DNA of 38,972 nucleotides from Oscillospiraceae bacterium. Lineage in GTDB: Bacteria > Bacillota > Clostridia > Oscillospirales > Oscillospiraceae. Below the pieces are notes generated by a model that saw only the letters and a program-made list of their open reading frames with translations, was not told the origin of the DNA and did no database searches. Below, in pieces: positions 1 through 6,487 of the stretch. The translations under genes were made by a program, and so were the position numbers. The stretch lies in assembly GCA_009787995.1 (NCBI GenBank), contig WQSH01000015.1, positions 1-38,972 of the forward strand, written 5' to 3'. How positions within the stretch are numbered: the first letter of the stretch is position 1; every line of letters begins with the position of its first letter.

Positions 1-137
1 GCCCGTCGCCGTATGCAGGCAAACAGCCTTGCTCGGTGTTTTATACTCGTTTCTGCTTTCGTCTTTGTTCGGTTTTCAGGGTGCAGAGTGGCACTGTTTG
101 TCAGCTTGTTTGTCAATTTTATTTGCCATCAGGATGA

Positions 138-213
138 GCACCTTTAGCTCAGCTGGTAGAGCACCTGACTCTTAATCAGGGTGTCCAGGGTTCGAGTCCC
201 TGAAGGTGTACCA
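138..213 (+). tRNA. tRNA-Lys (anticodon CUU)
   Basis: Cloverleaf read directly: the 7-bp acceptor stem pairs 138-144 with 203-209 (first pair is G-U), the D-arm is AGCTCAGCTGGTAGAGC, the anticodon loop CTCTTAA carries CTT, and the T-loop is TTCGAGT. The discriminator A is at 210 and CCA is encoded at 211-213. It is the first of two tandem tRNAs, with tRNA-Glu starting 20 nt later. I found no convincing promoter in bases 1-137, so the transcript may begin outside the window. Confidence 0.96.
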
Positions 214-214
214 G

Positions 215-229
215 CGCCGCATTGCGGCG
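215..229 (+). other. Spacer hairpin between tRNA-Lys and tRNA-Glu
   Basis: CGCCGC (215-220), loop ATT, GCGGCG (224-229) form a perfect 6-bp GC stem. It begins two bases after the tRNA-Lys CCA and ends four bases before tRNA-Glu. It has no T-run, so it is not an intrinsic terminator. A role as a processing mark between the two tRNAs is inference. Confidence 0.6.
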
Positions 230-233
230 ATAC

Positions 234-308
234 GGCCCGTTGGTCAAGTGGTTAAGACGGCGGCCTCTCACGCCGCAAACAGGAGTTCGACTCTCCTACG
301 GGTCACCA
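234..308 (+). tRNA. tRNA-Glu (anticodon CUC)
   Basis: Acceptor 234-240 pairs with 298-304. The anticodon stem GCGGC/GCCGC encloses loop CTCTCAC with anticodon CTC. The T-loop is TTCGACT, the discriminator A is at 305 and CCA is encoded at 306-308. It is in tandem with tRNA-Lys, so the two are probably cotranscribed. Confidence 0.95.
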
Positions 309-376
309 CCTATGCGGTAGACTGTGTGGGAAAGTCTTTTGTGATGGCAAGCAGAAAGCTAGGAGTGGTCTCGATA

Positions 377-793
377 ATGAAAAAGATGAATTCTGTTAAG
401 TCTTTGATAATGGTTGCCGCAGTTTTGTTTACGTCGGTTTTTTTGTCGGCCTGCGGAGACGAGCCGGTGTCCAGGCTGCCCTATAAACACCTGTTTAACC
501 CCGGGGCCGCTTTTGCAACGAATATAAACCACGACGACCCGCGCAGGGTTTTGAGATGTTCGATGATGTTTGAGGTGATTGACGAGGCGGCTGTCGAGGA
601 ATTGACTAATTACACTGCAGCAATACGCAATGCAGTTTTGATGGTGCTCGGTGAGCTGACAATGGCGGAGGTTACTACAGATAAGGACCTAGAGGACATT
701 GCGGCGAGGGTGTTAGAGCGGGTCAACGATATCTTGAGCACGAATATACCCCTAGTAATAGGTGCATACTTTACGGAATTCGTATTGACCTGA
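377..793 (+). CDS. FliL-like domain lipoprotein (138 aa)
   Basis: The ATG at 377 is chosen because AGGAG (361-365) lies upstream and the next residues make a lipoprotein signal: a Lys-rich start, a hydrophobic stretch at about 10-22, and lipobox LSAC with Cys26. An in-frame extension to 206 would run through tRNA-Glu and is rejected. The mature part matches the FliL family pattern: an RRVLRCS strand near the start, an acidic and Ala-rich helical middle (IRNAVLMVLGELT), and a C-terminal YFTEFVLT close to the FliL signature YFTEFV. FliL normally sits in the inner membrane around the flagellar stator through an N-terminal transmembrane helix; here a lipid anchor is predicted instead. It lies between tRNA-Glu and 5S rRNA, away from any flagellar operon. 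The family call rests on the C-terminal pattern; the link to motility is inference. Confidence 0.72.
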   Translation: MKKMNSVKSLIMVAAVLFTSVFLSACGDEPVSRLPYKHLFNPGAAFATNINHDDPRRVLRCSMMFEVIDEAAVEELTNYTAAIRNAVLMVLGELTMAEVTTDKDLEDIAARVLERVNDILSTNIPLVIGAYFTEFVLT

Positions 794-823
794 TAAACCT
801 TCGAACGAATGTAGAGAAAACAC

Positions 824-852
824 TTGACAAATAGGTGCGAATGTTGTACCAT
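824..852 (+). promoter_or_regulatory. Sigma-A promoter of the 5S/tRNA-Asn/tRNA-Ile unit
   Basis: TTGACA (824-829), a 17-bp spacer, then TACCAT (847-852). The -35 is perfect and the -10 keeps the key TA and final T. Transcription would start near 859, about 20 nt before the 5S rRNA. It begins 31 bp after the stop of the FliL-like gene. Confidence 0.75.
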
Positions 853-880
853 TTACAACGCTGATTCATTTCAGTGCGCA

Positions 881-997
<117 letters not shown>

Positions 998-1002
998 CTC
1001 TT

Positions 1003-1027
1003 TTGAGCCTAATTGTATTAGGCTCAA
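1003..1027 (+). other. Perfect hairpin between 5S rRNA and tRNA-Asn
   Basis: TTGAGCCTAAT (1003-1013), loop TGT, ATTAGGCTCAA (1017-1027): an 11-bp perfect stem with a 3-nt loop. No U-tract follows, and tRNA-Asn starts 5 nt later, so termination is unlikely. A processing or protection role is inference. Confidence 0.65.
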
Positions 1028-1031
1028 ATAT

Positions 1032-1107
1032 TCCTCAATAGCTCAGCCGGTAGAGCATGCGGCTGTTAACCGCAGGGTCGTTGGTTCGAGTCCAACTTGG
1101 GGAGCCA
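1032..1107 (+). tRNA. tRNA-Asn (anticodon GUU)
   Basis: Acceptor TCCTCAA (1032-1038) pairs with TTGGGGA (1097-1103) with one U-G pair. The anticodon loop TGTTAAC carries GTT, the T-loop is TTCGAGT, the discriminator G is at 1104 and CCA is encoded at 1105-1107. It lies in the same unit as the 5S rRNA. Confidence 0.96.
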
Positions 1108-1108
1108 C

Positions 1109-1138
1109 GCATAGCGCCGCCATACGGCGGCGCTATGC
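1109..1138 (+). other. Perfect hairpin between tRNA-Asn and tRNA-Ile2
   Basis: GCATAGCGCCGCC (1109-1121), loop ATAC, GGCGGCGCTATGC (1126-1138): a perfect 13-bp stem. It begins one base after the encoded CCA of tRNA-Asn. Its core GCGCCGC resembles the hairpin at 215-229. It has no T-run. See the finding on hairpin punctuation. Confidence 0.7.
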
Positions 1139-1147
1139 TAACAATCG

Positions 1148-1224
1148 GGGCCTTTAGCTCAGTTGGTTAGAGCATCCGGCTCATAACCGGACGGTCCGCG
1201 GTTCGAGTCCGTGAAGGCCCACCA
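1148..1224 (+). tRNA. CAU-anticodon tRNA, probably tRNA-Ile2 (lysidine type)
   Basis: Acceptor GGGCCTT (1148-1154) pairs with AAGGCCC (1214-1220). The anticodon loop CTCATAA carries CAT, the T-loop is TTCGAGT and CCA is encoded at 1222-1224. A CAT anticodon may be elongator Met, initiator or Ile2. Initiator is unlikely because the 1-72 pair is G-C. The acceptor has C4-G69 and C5-G68, reported as identity elements for the lysidine synthetase TilS, and the body closely resembles Firmicutes Ile2. The Ile2 assignment is therefore favoured but not certain. Confidence 0.85.
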
Positions 1225-1229
1225 ATCTA

Positions 1230-1271
1230 AAGCCAAGCCACGACTAAAATTTTTTAGTCGTGGCTTGGCTT
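1230..1271. terminator. Long palindrome, likely bidirectional terminator
   Basis: Bases 1230-1249 are the exact reverse complement of 1252-1271, a 20-bp stem with a 2-nt loop and an A/T-rich apex (AAAATTTTTT). It lies between the end of the plus-strand tRNA unit and the convergent amidase gene. No U-run follows the stem in either direction, so it is an atypical terminator; its position is the main support. Confidence 0.55.
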
Positions 1272-1318
1272 CTTGAGCACTTTAGCTTTAAACATGTTTG
1301 TGGCTACCGCCTGTCGGC

Positions 1319-2203
1319 CTATTCCGAACGCAAATGCTCTCTTGGAAACTCCACCCTGACTGTTTTCTTAGGGTCAACAACTTGGCAAATCCTCACATCG
1401 GCAACCAAAGAGGTCAGCATGACGGCGTCCTCCGGCGAAAACCCTTCAGACTCTGTCAAAAAGCTTATCATATTAGCCACAGACATGTCGACGGCCTTGT
1501 CTAGATCCTCGTCGGAAGCCAGTGTCATCACGTGGCTGTCGTTTCGAATCATCGGCAGCTGCAATGCTTTGCCCTTGAAGATGTCGACAGTAACTGTGAC
1601 GCTCCCTGCAACCTCAACCCCGGTGACGCCAATCTCGCCATCGCCCATCACAGCGTGCAAATCCCCGATGGCAAGCAGCGCACCCGGCACATTGACCGGC
1701 AATAGCACAGTCGCTCCCTCCCTAATTTCTTTGCAGTCCATGTTGCCTCCATGCAAATCCGGGACGCCGCAAGGGATTTCGCCGCTTTTTGGGGCCGTTC
1801 CGATTACTCCTATCATTTTGTTCAGGGGGAGTTTAATGGCATCGGAAAAATGCACCAGGCCATCTTTTATAGGGACGATTTTGGTACAGTGCCCTTGTAA
1901 AGCATGACCCATTACACCCATGCCGGCGCCGCATAAGACGATGCCCGCACCTGACACCTCTATACTTTCGATTTTTACGGATAATACATCCCCCGGCTCA
2001 GCACCATTTATGTAAATGGGGCCGGTAGCGGGATTTACGCAGTCCCAATCTAAAGATTCGAATCCCGCATCGGCAGTCTGGAGCTGCCCATGCAGTGCGT
2101 CCCAAGTCTCAAATAGAACCTGAGTGCCCGGCTCCACATGTGCAGCTGGCTTGTTTTTTGCGCTCATAGCGTAAATGAACGTGTCCTTTGATACCCTTTG
2201 CAT
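1319..2203 (-). CDS. Acetamidase/formamidase family protein (294 aa)
   Basis: The protein matches the FmdA/AmdA family throughout, including WDCVNPATGPIYI followed by GAEPGDVL, IPCGVPDLHGGNMDCKEI, and the Gly/Asp-rich LLAIGDLHAVMGDGEIG segment. These cytosolic enzymes hydrolyse short amides such as formamide or acetamide to the acid and ammonia. The ATG at 2203 is chosen because GGAGGT (complement of 2211-2216) lies 7 nt upstream and a consensus promoter ends at 2232; the longer start at 2260 would overlap that promoter. At 294 aa it is near the family length of about 300. It is divergent from the glycyl radical enzyme with 140 bp between starts, and a functional link through formate or amide metabolism is possible but unproven. 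The exact substrate cannot be read from sequence. Confidence 0.92.
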   Translation of the reverse strand: MQRVSKDTFIYAMSAKNKPAAHVEPGTQVLFETWDALHGQLQTADAGFESLDWDCVNPATGPIYINGAEPGDVLSVKIESIEVSGAGIVLCGAGMGVMGHALQGHCTKIVPIKDGLVHFSDAIKLPLNKMIGVIGTAPKSGEIPCGVPDLHGGNMDCKEIREGATVLLPVNVPGALLAIGDLHAVMGDGEIGVTGVEVAGSVTVTVDIFKGKALQLPMIRNDSHVMTLASDEDLDKAVDMSVANMISFLTESEGFSPEDAVMLTSLVADVRICQVVDPKKTVRVEFPREHLRSE

Positions 2204-2231
2204 AGCTGTTACCTCCAATTCTCTATCCAGT

Positions 2232-2260
2232 ATTATACTAAATCTGGAGGCGTTTCTCAA
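2232..2260 (-). promoter_or_regulatory. Sigma-A promoter of the amidase gene
   Basis: On the minus strand: TTGAGA (complement of 2255-2260), a 17-bp spacer, then TATAAT (complement of 2232-2237). The start site would fall near 2225, leaving a leader of about 22 nt before the ATG at 2203. Confidence 0.8.
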
Positions 2261-2343
2261 GATAGTTGCGAAAACTTGTAGATATTGCCCTTAATTCGTG
2301 ATATACTGTGTATTATTGCTAAAAATTGACGGAGGGACAGCGT

Positions 2344-4779
2344 ATGAGTTGGAAGTTAAAACCAATTACAGAACGAGTGGCAAGAGAGCGTGAAATATAT
2401 AGGGACACAGTACCGGAGGTATGCCTTGCGCGATACAGGATTCTGACCGAATTTTATATGAACCATCCTGAGCTTTCGGGGATACTAAGACGAGCAAAAG
2501 CGATGAAGGCAATTTATGAAAACATTCCTGTCCGCATTGGGGATGAAGAGGTAATAGTGGGCGCACAGTCGTCAACCTATAGAGGCGGTGCGCTCTATCC
2601 GGAAAACTGCTGCACTTTCATAAAGGGAGAGATTGGCGGAGGTACGATTGCTACCCGCCCCATAGACCCGTACAAGGTGTCGGAAGAAGACCGAAAGTAT
2701 GTAAACGCCACCATAGACTACTGGGTAAAAGGAGAGAGCACATACGCAAAGACGCAAGCCTATTACCCCGAGGAATATGGCCCGCACGACTTCAACGGCG
2801 TTACGATGATGGGCAGGATGGCTATCAGCGACACGCCCGTCGGGCATTTTGTGACGGGTTATGACAAGGCAATAAAAGAAGGCTTCAAATCCATCAAAGA
2901 AGAAGCCGACCGAAAGCAAGCAGAAATCATCAAGCAGGGGATGCCCGCCGACTCGCTCGATAAGTACAACTTCTACCGCGCTGTTTCAATAGTCAGCGAA
3001 GGCATGATTACGCTGACAAAGCGCTATGCCAAGCTGGCACAAGAAATGTGCGACGCCGAAAAAGACCCGGTGCGCAAAAAAGAGCTAGCACTGATGGCGG
3101 AGACGCTAAGCTGGACAATGGAAAATCCTGCAAGGAACTACATTGAGGCCGTTCAATGCCTGTATATGTACCAAACATGCCTTTGCCTTGAGGCGAATAT
3201 GCATGGCATCACTTTCGGCAGGGTAGACCAGTACCTTGGCGGATTTCTTGAAAAAGACTTGGCCGCAGGCACTATTACTGAAGAATATGCGCAAGAAATC
3301 CTCGACTTATTCTACCTGAAGGTAGCCGAGATGAACAAGCCTTGGAGCGAAGGTGCAACGTCGTCTGCGCCGGGCTACACATCAGGCCAGATGATGTGCA
3401 TGGGCGGCGTTGACAAAGACGGCAACGATGCATCGAACAAAGTGACCTACATGATGCTTCAGGCCATATCCAGGCTTGAGCTGCACGACCCGCCGCAATC
3501 TCTCCGTGTACATAAAAATACGCCGGAGGAGCTATGGGAAGCTGCGCTCGAAACCACAAAGCTGGTGGGGGGCCTGCCAACATTCCAAAATGACGAGGTA
3601 ATTGTTGAAGCGCTCATGAAGCGCGGATTCACATTGGAAGACGCACGCAACTATTCTCCCATAGGGTGCGTTGAGCCGGGCGGAAACGGCAACGACTGGC
3701 CTGCGTGCGGGGGGACGGGCAGCGGCTCATACATCAATATGCCCAATGCGCTACTGCTTGGGATAAACAATGGCGTCGTAAAATCCTCATTCCCCGGGCC
3801 GGACGGCAAGCCCCAAGAGCAGCAGGTCGGTCTTGAAACGGGGTACCTCTACGAAATGGAAAATTTTCAGCAGGTCAAAGAGGCTTATAAAAAGCAGCTT
3901 GAGTTTTTCGTGAGATGGCATGTGATATTAAACAACAATGCAGAATACACGACACGCGAGCTCCTTCCGCTTCCTGTCGTCTCGGCCACCATGGGGGGAT
4001 GTATGGAAAAGGGCGTGGATGTCATGTACGGTGGCGCAAAATACAACGCAAGCGGCATTCCGGGTATAGGCATTGGAAATATAGCAGACTCTCTGTTCAT
4101 GATAAAGCACCTATGCTTCGATACGAAAAAATGCACAACAAGAGAGCTCTACGACGCCCTGCAAAACAACTGGCAGGGGCATGAAGAGCTTCAGATGTAC
4201 ATAAGGAATTCAGCTCCGCATTTTGGAAATGCCATCCCCGAGGTTGACGAAATAGCGGCATGGGCCTCAGAGATGTTTGCCAATGTCGTCACGTCGCACT
4301 CCTGCCCAAGAGGCCCGTACACTGCGGCGATGTTCCCGGTCACAGCTCATGTAATATTCGGCAAGATGACAAATGCGACCCCCGATGGCAGAAGTGCAGG
4401 CATGCCACTGGCTGATGGGATTTCGCCTGTCCAACAGATGGATACAAACGGGCCGACAGCGGTAATCCAGTCCGTCGGCAAGATTGAGCAGACTGCGTTC
4501 GCAAACGGCACTCTATTCAACATGAAGTTCAGCCCATCGGCGGTCAAAGGGGTGGATGGCATCAAAAAAATGAGCCAGCTCATCCAAACTTACTTTGATA
4601 TGGGTGGTATGGAGATTCAGATTAATGTCCTGTCAACCGAGACTTTACGTAATGCGCAAAAGAATCCGTCGCAGCACAAGAACTTGGTAGTCCGGGTGGC
4701 AGGCTTCTCCGCATTTTTCGTCGAAATGCACATCGACGCCCAAGAAGACCTAATCAACAGGACTGTACTGGAAATGTAA
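2344..4779 (+). CDS. Glycyl radical enzyme, dehydratase/lyase class (811 aa)
   Basis: This is a member of the pyruvate formate-lyase/glycyl radical superfamily. The active-site motif GCVEPG places the thiyl Cys at 442 and the catalytic Glu at 444. The glycyl radical loop RVAGFSAFF has its Gly at 787, 24 residues from the C-terminus, with Phe where many members have Tyr. Cys-Val-Glu is typical of eliminating and decarboxylating members (glycerol or propanediol dehydratase, choline TMA-lyase, hydroxyproline dehydratase, arylacetate decarboxylase) rather than pyruvate formate-lyase, which has adjacent Cys-Cys. The substrate cannot be assigned. The ATG at 2344 has GGAGGGA at 2331-2337; a TTG at 2326 lies upstream of that site and is rejected. 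A TATACT at 2302-2307 may be its -10, without a clear -35. No radical-SAM activase gene, which the enzyme needs, occurs in the window. Confidence 0.93.
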   Translation: MSWKLKPITERVAREREIYRDTVPEVCLARYRILTEFYMNHPELSGILRRAKAMKAIYENIPVRIGDEEVIVGAQSSTYRGGALYPENCCTFIKGEIGGGTIATRPIDPYKVSEEDRKYVNATIDYWVKGESTYAKTQAYYPEEYGPHDFNGVTMMGRMAISDTPVGHFVTGYDKAIKEGFKSIKEEADRKQAEIIKQGMPADSLDKYNFYRAVSIVSEGMITLTKRYAKLAQEMCDAEKDPVRKKELALMAETLSWTMENPARNYIEAVQCLYMYQTCLCLEANMHGITFGRVDQYLGGFLEKDLAAGTITEEYAQEILDLFYLKVAEMNKPWSEGATSSAPGYTSGQMMCMGGVDKDGNDASNKVTYMMLQAISRLELHDPPQSLRVHKNTPEELWEAALETTKLVGGLPTFQNDEVIVEALMKRGFTLEDARNYSPIGCVEPGGNGNDWPACGGTGSGSYINMPNALLLGINNGVVKSSFPGPDGKPQEQQVGLETGYLYEMENFQQVKEAYKKQLEFFVRWHVILNNNAEYTTRELLPLPVVSATMGGCMEKGVDVMYGGAKYNASGIPGIGIGNIADSLFMIKHLCFDTKKCTTRELYDALQNNWQGHEELQMYIRNSAPHFGNAIPEVDEIAAWASEMFANVVTSHSCPRGPYTAAMFPVTAHVIFGKMTNATPDGRSAGMPLADGISPVQQMDTNGPTAVIQSVGKIEQTAFANGTLFNMKFSPSAVKGVDGIKKMSQLIQTYFDMGGMEIQINVLSTETLRNAQKNPSQHKNLVVRVAGFSAFFVEMHIDAQEDLINRTVLEM

Positions 4780-4784
4780 AACCC

Positions 4785-4789
4785 GGAGG
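4785..4789 (+). promoter_or_regulatory. Orphan Shine-Dalgarno after the glycyl radical enzyme
   Basis: GGAGG (within CCGGAGGAAAAAGG) sits 5 nt after the glycyl radical enzyme stop, exactly where a coupled downstream gene would begin, but no ATG, GTG or TTG with an ORF follows. The 99-bp repeat begins 35 nt later. It may be the remnant of a lost downstream gene or chance. Confidence 0.4.
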
Positions 4790-4823
4790 AAAAAGGTTAC
4801 TGCTGCCTGCTTGCAAACGACCC

Positions 4824-4922
4824 GGCATTGAAAAGACTGCACACTCCTCTACGTTCGGTCAGCTGACGTAACAAGTAGCCGGAATTCCCTCTCTACGGCG
4901 AGTGTACAGGCTTCTCAATGCC
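4824..4922. repeat. 99-bp palindromic repeat element, copy A
   Basis: The ends are near-perfect inverted repeats: GGCATTGA at the left and TCTCAATGCC at the right, extending about 23 bp inward. Inside are two small perfect palindromes, GTCAGCTGAC-like and GGAATTCC. The reverse complement of this copy matches 23423-23520 with about 7 substitutions and one 1-nt gap. There is no ORF and no obvious target duplication. It lies between the convergent 3' ends of the glycyl radical enzyme and the coiled-coil gene. It could be a MITE-like or REP-like mobile repeat and may also serve as a transcript end. Confidence 0.85.
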
Positions 4923-4948
4923 CACTGCTGGGCTTTGTACGGCCTCCG

Positions 4949-5818
4949 CTACACCAGGACGTCAACTCCCGACATTTCAGCCTCTAAGCTTGCGCCGCCT
5001 TCAGCCCCGCCGGCGGCGCCTGCCAAGGCAGGTGCTGCAAGCCCGCCCGATGAACTTGCGCCTCCGGAGGATGCCGCCGAGGATTGCGCCGCAACAATTG
5101 CCCGAGCCTTGGCTGCAATCTTGGCTTCAGTGACAGCGTCTAGTATTTCTTTAGCGTCTGCCTTTGCGCCGTTAATTTGCTCTCGCATCAGTTCATCTAA
5201 ATAACCCTGCTCGCGATTTCGGCGGCGTATTATGCGCCGCCTTAGCTCGTTTTCTATCTTCTCTGCCCGCTGCTGTTCGTCCCGCTCTAAGGCTCTGTCC
5301 TGCTTTCGCTCCAGTGCGGCTTCCCTGTTTAGCTCGGTGATTTTCCTATTGCCGCGCCTGATGACCCTCTCCAGCCTTCTGATGATTTGGCGTATGGTGT
5401 CAGCATCTTCCCCATCGGACATCGCCAAGGCCAGGCGCAGCTCGCCTAAATCCTTGAAGGCGTCGCCGATGATTGTGTGGAGCACAAATGTATTTCGTGC
5501 TGACACGAGGCGGCGCGTTAAATTTCCGGAGTTATCCTCCAGCGCAGATTGGCCGCCGGCTTGTGCGTCGCTATGTGGGGCCAACGCAGAGGAGTTGACC
5601 TCGTCTTCCCAGGCAAAGAAATGAAATGCCTCGTTCTCTTGTTCCCATTCATAAAAGAAGGTCTCTTGCGGAGGGGGCTCGGCGCTATTTTGTATTTGTT
5701 TGGCAAGGGCGTTTTCCCCTGGCCCTTTTTCTGGTGAAGTATTTCTAAAGTTGCGGTTATTGGCATGCGGCCTTTTATCTGCATGAGATATTGGCGCATG
5801 ATTAGCATATAGACGCAT
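4949..5818 (-). CDS. Coiled-coil protein of unknown function, putative sigma-D regulon (289 aa)
   Basis: I do not recognise a family. The ATG at 5818 is chosen because AAGGAGG (complement of about 5827-5833) lies 8-9 nt upstream; longer in-frame starts have no ribosome site and would include the promoter. The N-terminal third is polar and probably disordered. Residues from about 105 to 240 form an Arg/Glu-rich helix with coiled-coil character (RRLERVIRRGNRKITELNRE and following). The C-terminal 45 residues are Ser/Gly/Ala-rich, ending in a Val-rich tail. No signal peptide or membrane segment is visible. Its promoter resembles the flagellar sigma-28/sigma-D type, suggesting a late motility or chemotaxis-linked role; that is inference. 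It is monocistronic: the superoxide reductase terminator lies upstream and the 99-bp repeat downstream. Confidence 0.8.
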   Translation of the reverse strand: MRLYANHAPISHADKRPHANNRNFRNTSPEKGPGENALAKQIQNSAEPPPQETFFYEWEQENEAFHFFAWEDEVNSSALAPHSDAQAGGQSALEDNSGNLTRRLVSARNTFVLHTIIGDAFKDLGELRLALAMSDGEDADTIRQIIRRLERVIRRGNRKITELNREAALERKQDRALERDEQQRAEKIENELRRRIIRRRNREQGYLDELMREQINGAKADAKEILDAVTEAKIAAKARAIVAAQSSAASSGGASSSGGLAAPALAGAAGGAEGGASLEAEMSGVDVLV

Positions 5819-5891
5819 ATTGTAGCCTCCTTGCTCAACGTCAAATCCGGTTTCCATCCATACTGTACTGACACCATCCCCGTTATCTCTG

Positions 5892-5919
5892 TTATCGGTC
5901 ATTTCATAAGAGGACTTTA
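5892..5919 (-). promoter_or_regulatory. Sigma-28/sigma-D-like promoter
   Basis: On the minus strand: TAAA (complement of 5916-5919), a 16-bp spacer, then ACCGATAA (complement of 5892-5899). The established consensus for flagellar sigma factors is TAAA, 14-16 bp, then GCCGATAA/T. Only the first base of the -10 octamer differs. The start site would be near 5885, giving a leader of about 67 nt. No sigma-A promoter of comparable quality is seen here. Confidence 0.65.
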
Positions 5920-5932
5920 CACTTTTTATGAA

Positions 5933-5971
5933 AAAATCTGCGAGTGCGGTATTTTCGCACTCGCAGATTTT
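5933..5971 (-). terminator. Intrinsic terminator of the superoxide reductase gene
   Basis: Perfect 16-bp stem, 5933-5948 with 5956-5971, with a 7-nt loop. Read on the minus strand it ends in a T-run (complement of A-run 5931-5936), 17 nt after the stop codon of the superoxide reductase gene. Confidence 0.9.
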
Positions 5972-5987
5972 AAGCCGTAACGCGTTT

Positions 5988-6368
5988 TTACAGTTCCTTG
6001 ACCCAAAGTCCATGAAGGTTGCAATATTCAAAAACGGCAATCGGCTTGTCCCCGATGAAACTAAACTCTGCCTTCGGAGCCTCGCCTACCTTGAGGCATT
6101 TTCTCTGCCCGCCGCTTTCTGTCTCAACGTATATAAACGAAATGTGATGCTCTGCCTCCATGGGGTGCGCTGTGCTGCCTACTTGAACACTAATCCTGTC
6201 GCCTGCGACTGTCACCTCGGGTACGTGCTTCTCAACACTAGCGTCGTGGGTGTTTGGCACAAGCTCCGCCATAGCTTCGCCGCAGCAGGTCAGGGGTGGG
6301 CCTTCATCCTTAATTAATCCAACAAAATTGCCACAATGCTTACACCTAAAAAAACGTTGCTTAATCAT
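5988..6368 (-). CDS. dfx: Desulfoferrodoxin, 2Fe superoxide reductase (126 aa)
   Basis: It reduces superoxide to hydrogen peroxide without making oxygen, a cytosolic defence of anaerobes. The N-terminal desulforedoxin-type iron centre has Cys9, Cys12, Cys28 and Cys29. The catalytic centre has His48 (EKHVP, with Glu46 and Lys47 beside it), His68 (AHPM), His74, Cys116 and His119 (YCNLHG). All expected ligands are present with the spacing of classical desulfoferrodoxin, and the length of 126 aa is typical. The start has GGAGGG about 9 nt upstream. A TATAAT on the minus strand (complement of 6400-6405) is a plausible -10, but the -35 is poor. The gene is monocistronic with its own terminator. Confidence 0.96.
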   Translation of the reverse strand: MIKQRFFRCKHCGNFVGLIKDEGPPLTCCGEAMAELVPNTHDASVEKHVPEVTVAGDRISVQVGSTAHPMEAEHHISFIYVETESGGQRKCLKVGEAPKAEFSFIGDKPIAVFEYCNLHGLWVKEL

Positions 6369-6452
6369 CTTAGCGAATCCCTCCTAAAAGCATGATGGGA
6401 TTATAATAACACATTTCTGCGACAATGGCAATAAAAATAAAAAAATTGGTAG

Positions 6453-6481
6453 TTGACAAGGGCTGTGAAATTTGATATCCT
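6453..6481 (+). promoter_or_regulatory. Sigma-A promoter of the S10-spc-alpha operon
   Basis: TTGACA (6453-6458), a 17-bp spacer, TATCCT (6476-6481). The -35 is perfect. Transcription would begin near 6488, giving a leader of about 314 nt before rpsJ. No equally good promoter was noticed further down the operon. Confidence 0.85.
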
Positions 6482-6487
6482 GTTCGA

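Noticed and set aside
206-376. In-frame N-terminal extension of the FliL-like protein
   Set aside because: It would translate through tRNA-Glu; the ATG at 377 has a ribosome site and a lipoprotein signal directly after it.
1260-1907. Plus-strand open frame opposite the amidase gene
   Set aside because: The amidase on the minus strand has clear family motifs, promoter and ribosome site; this frame has none.
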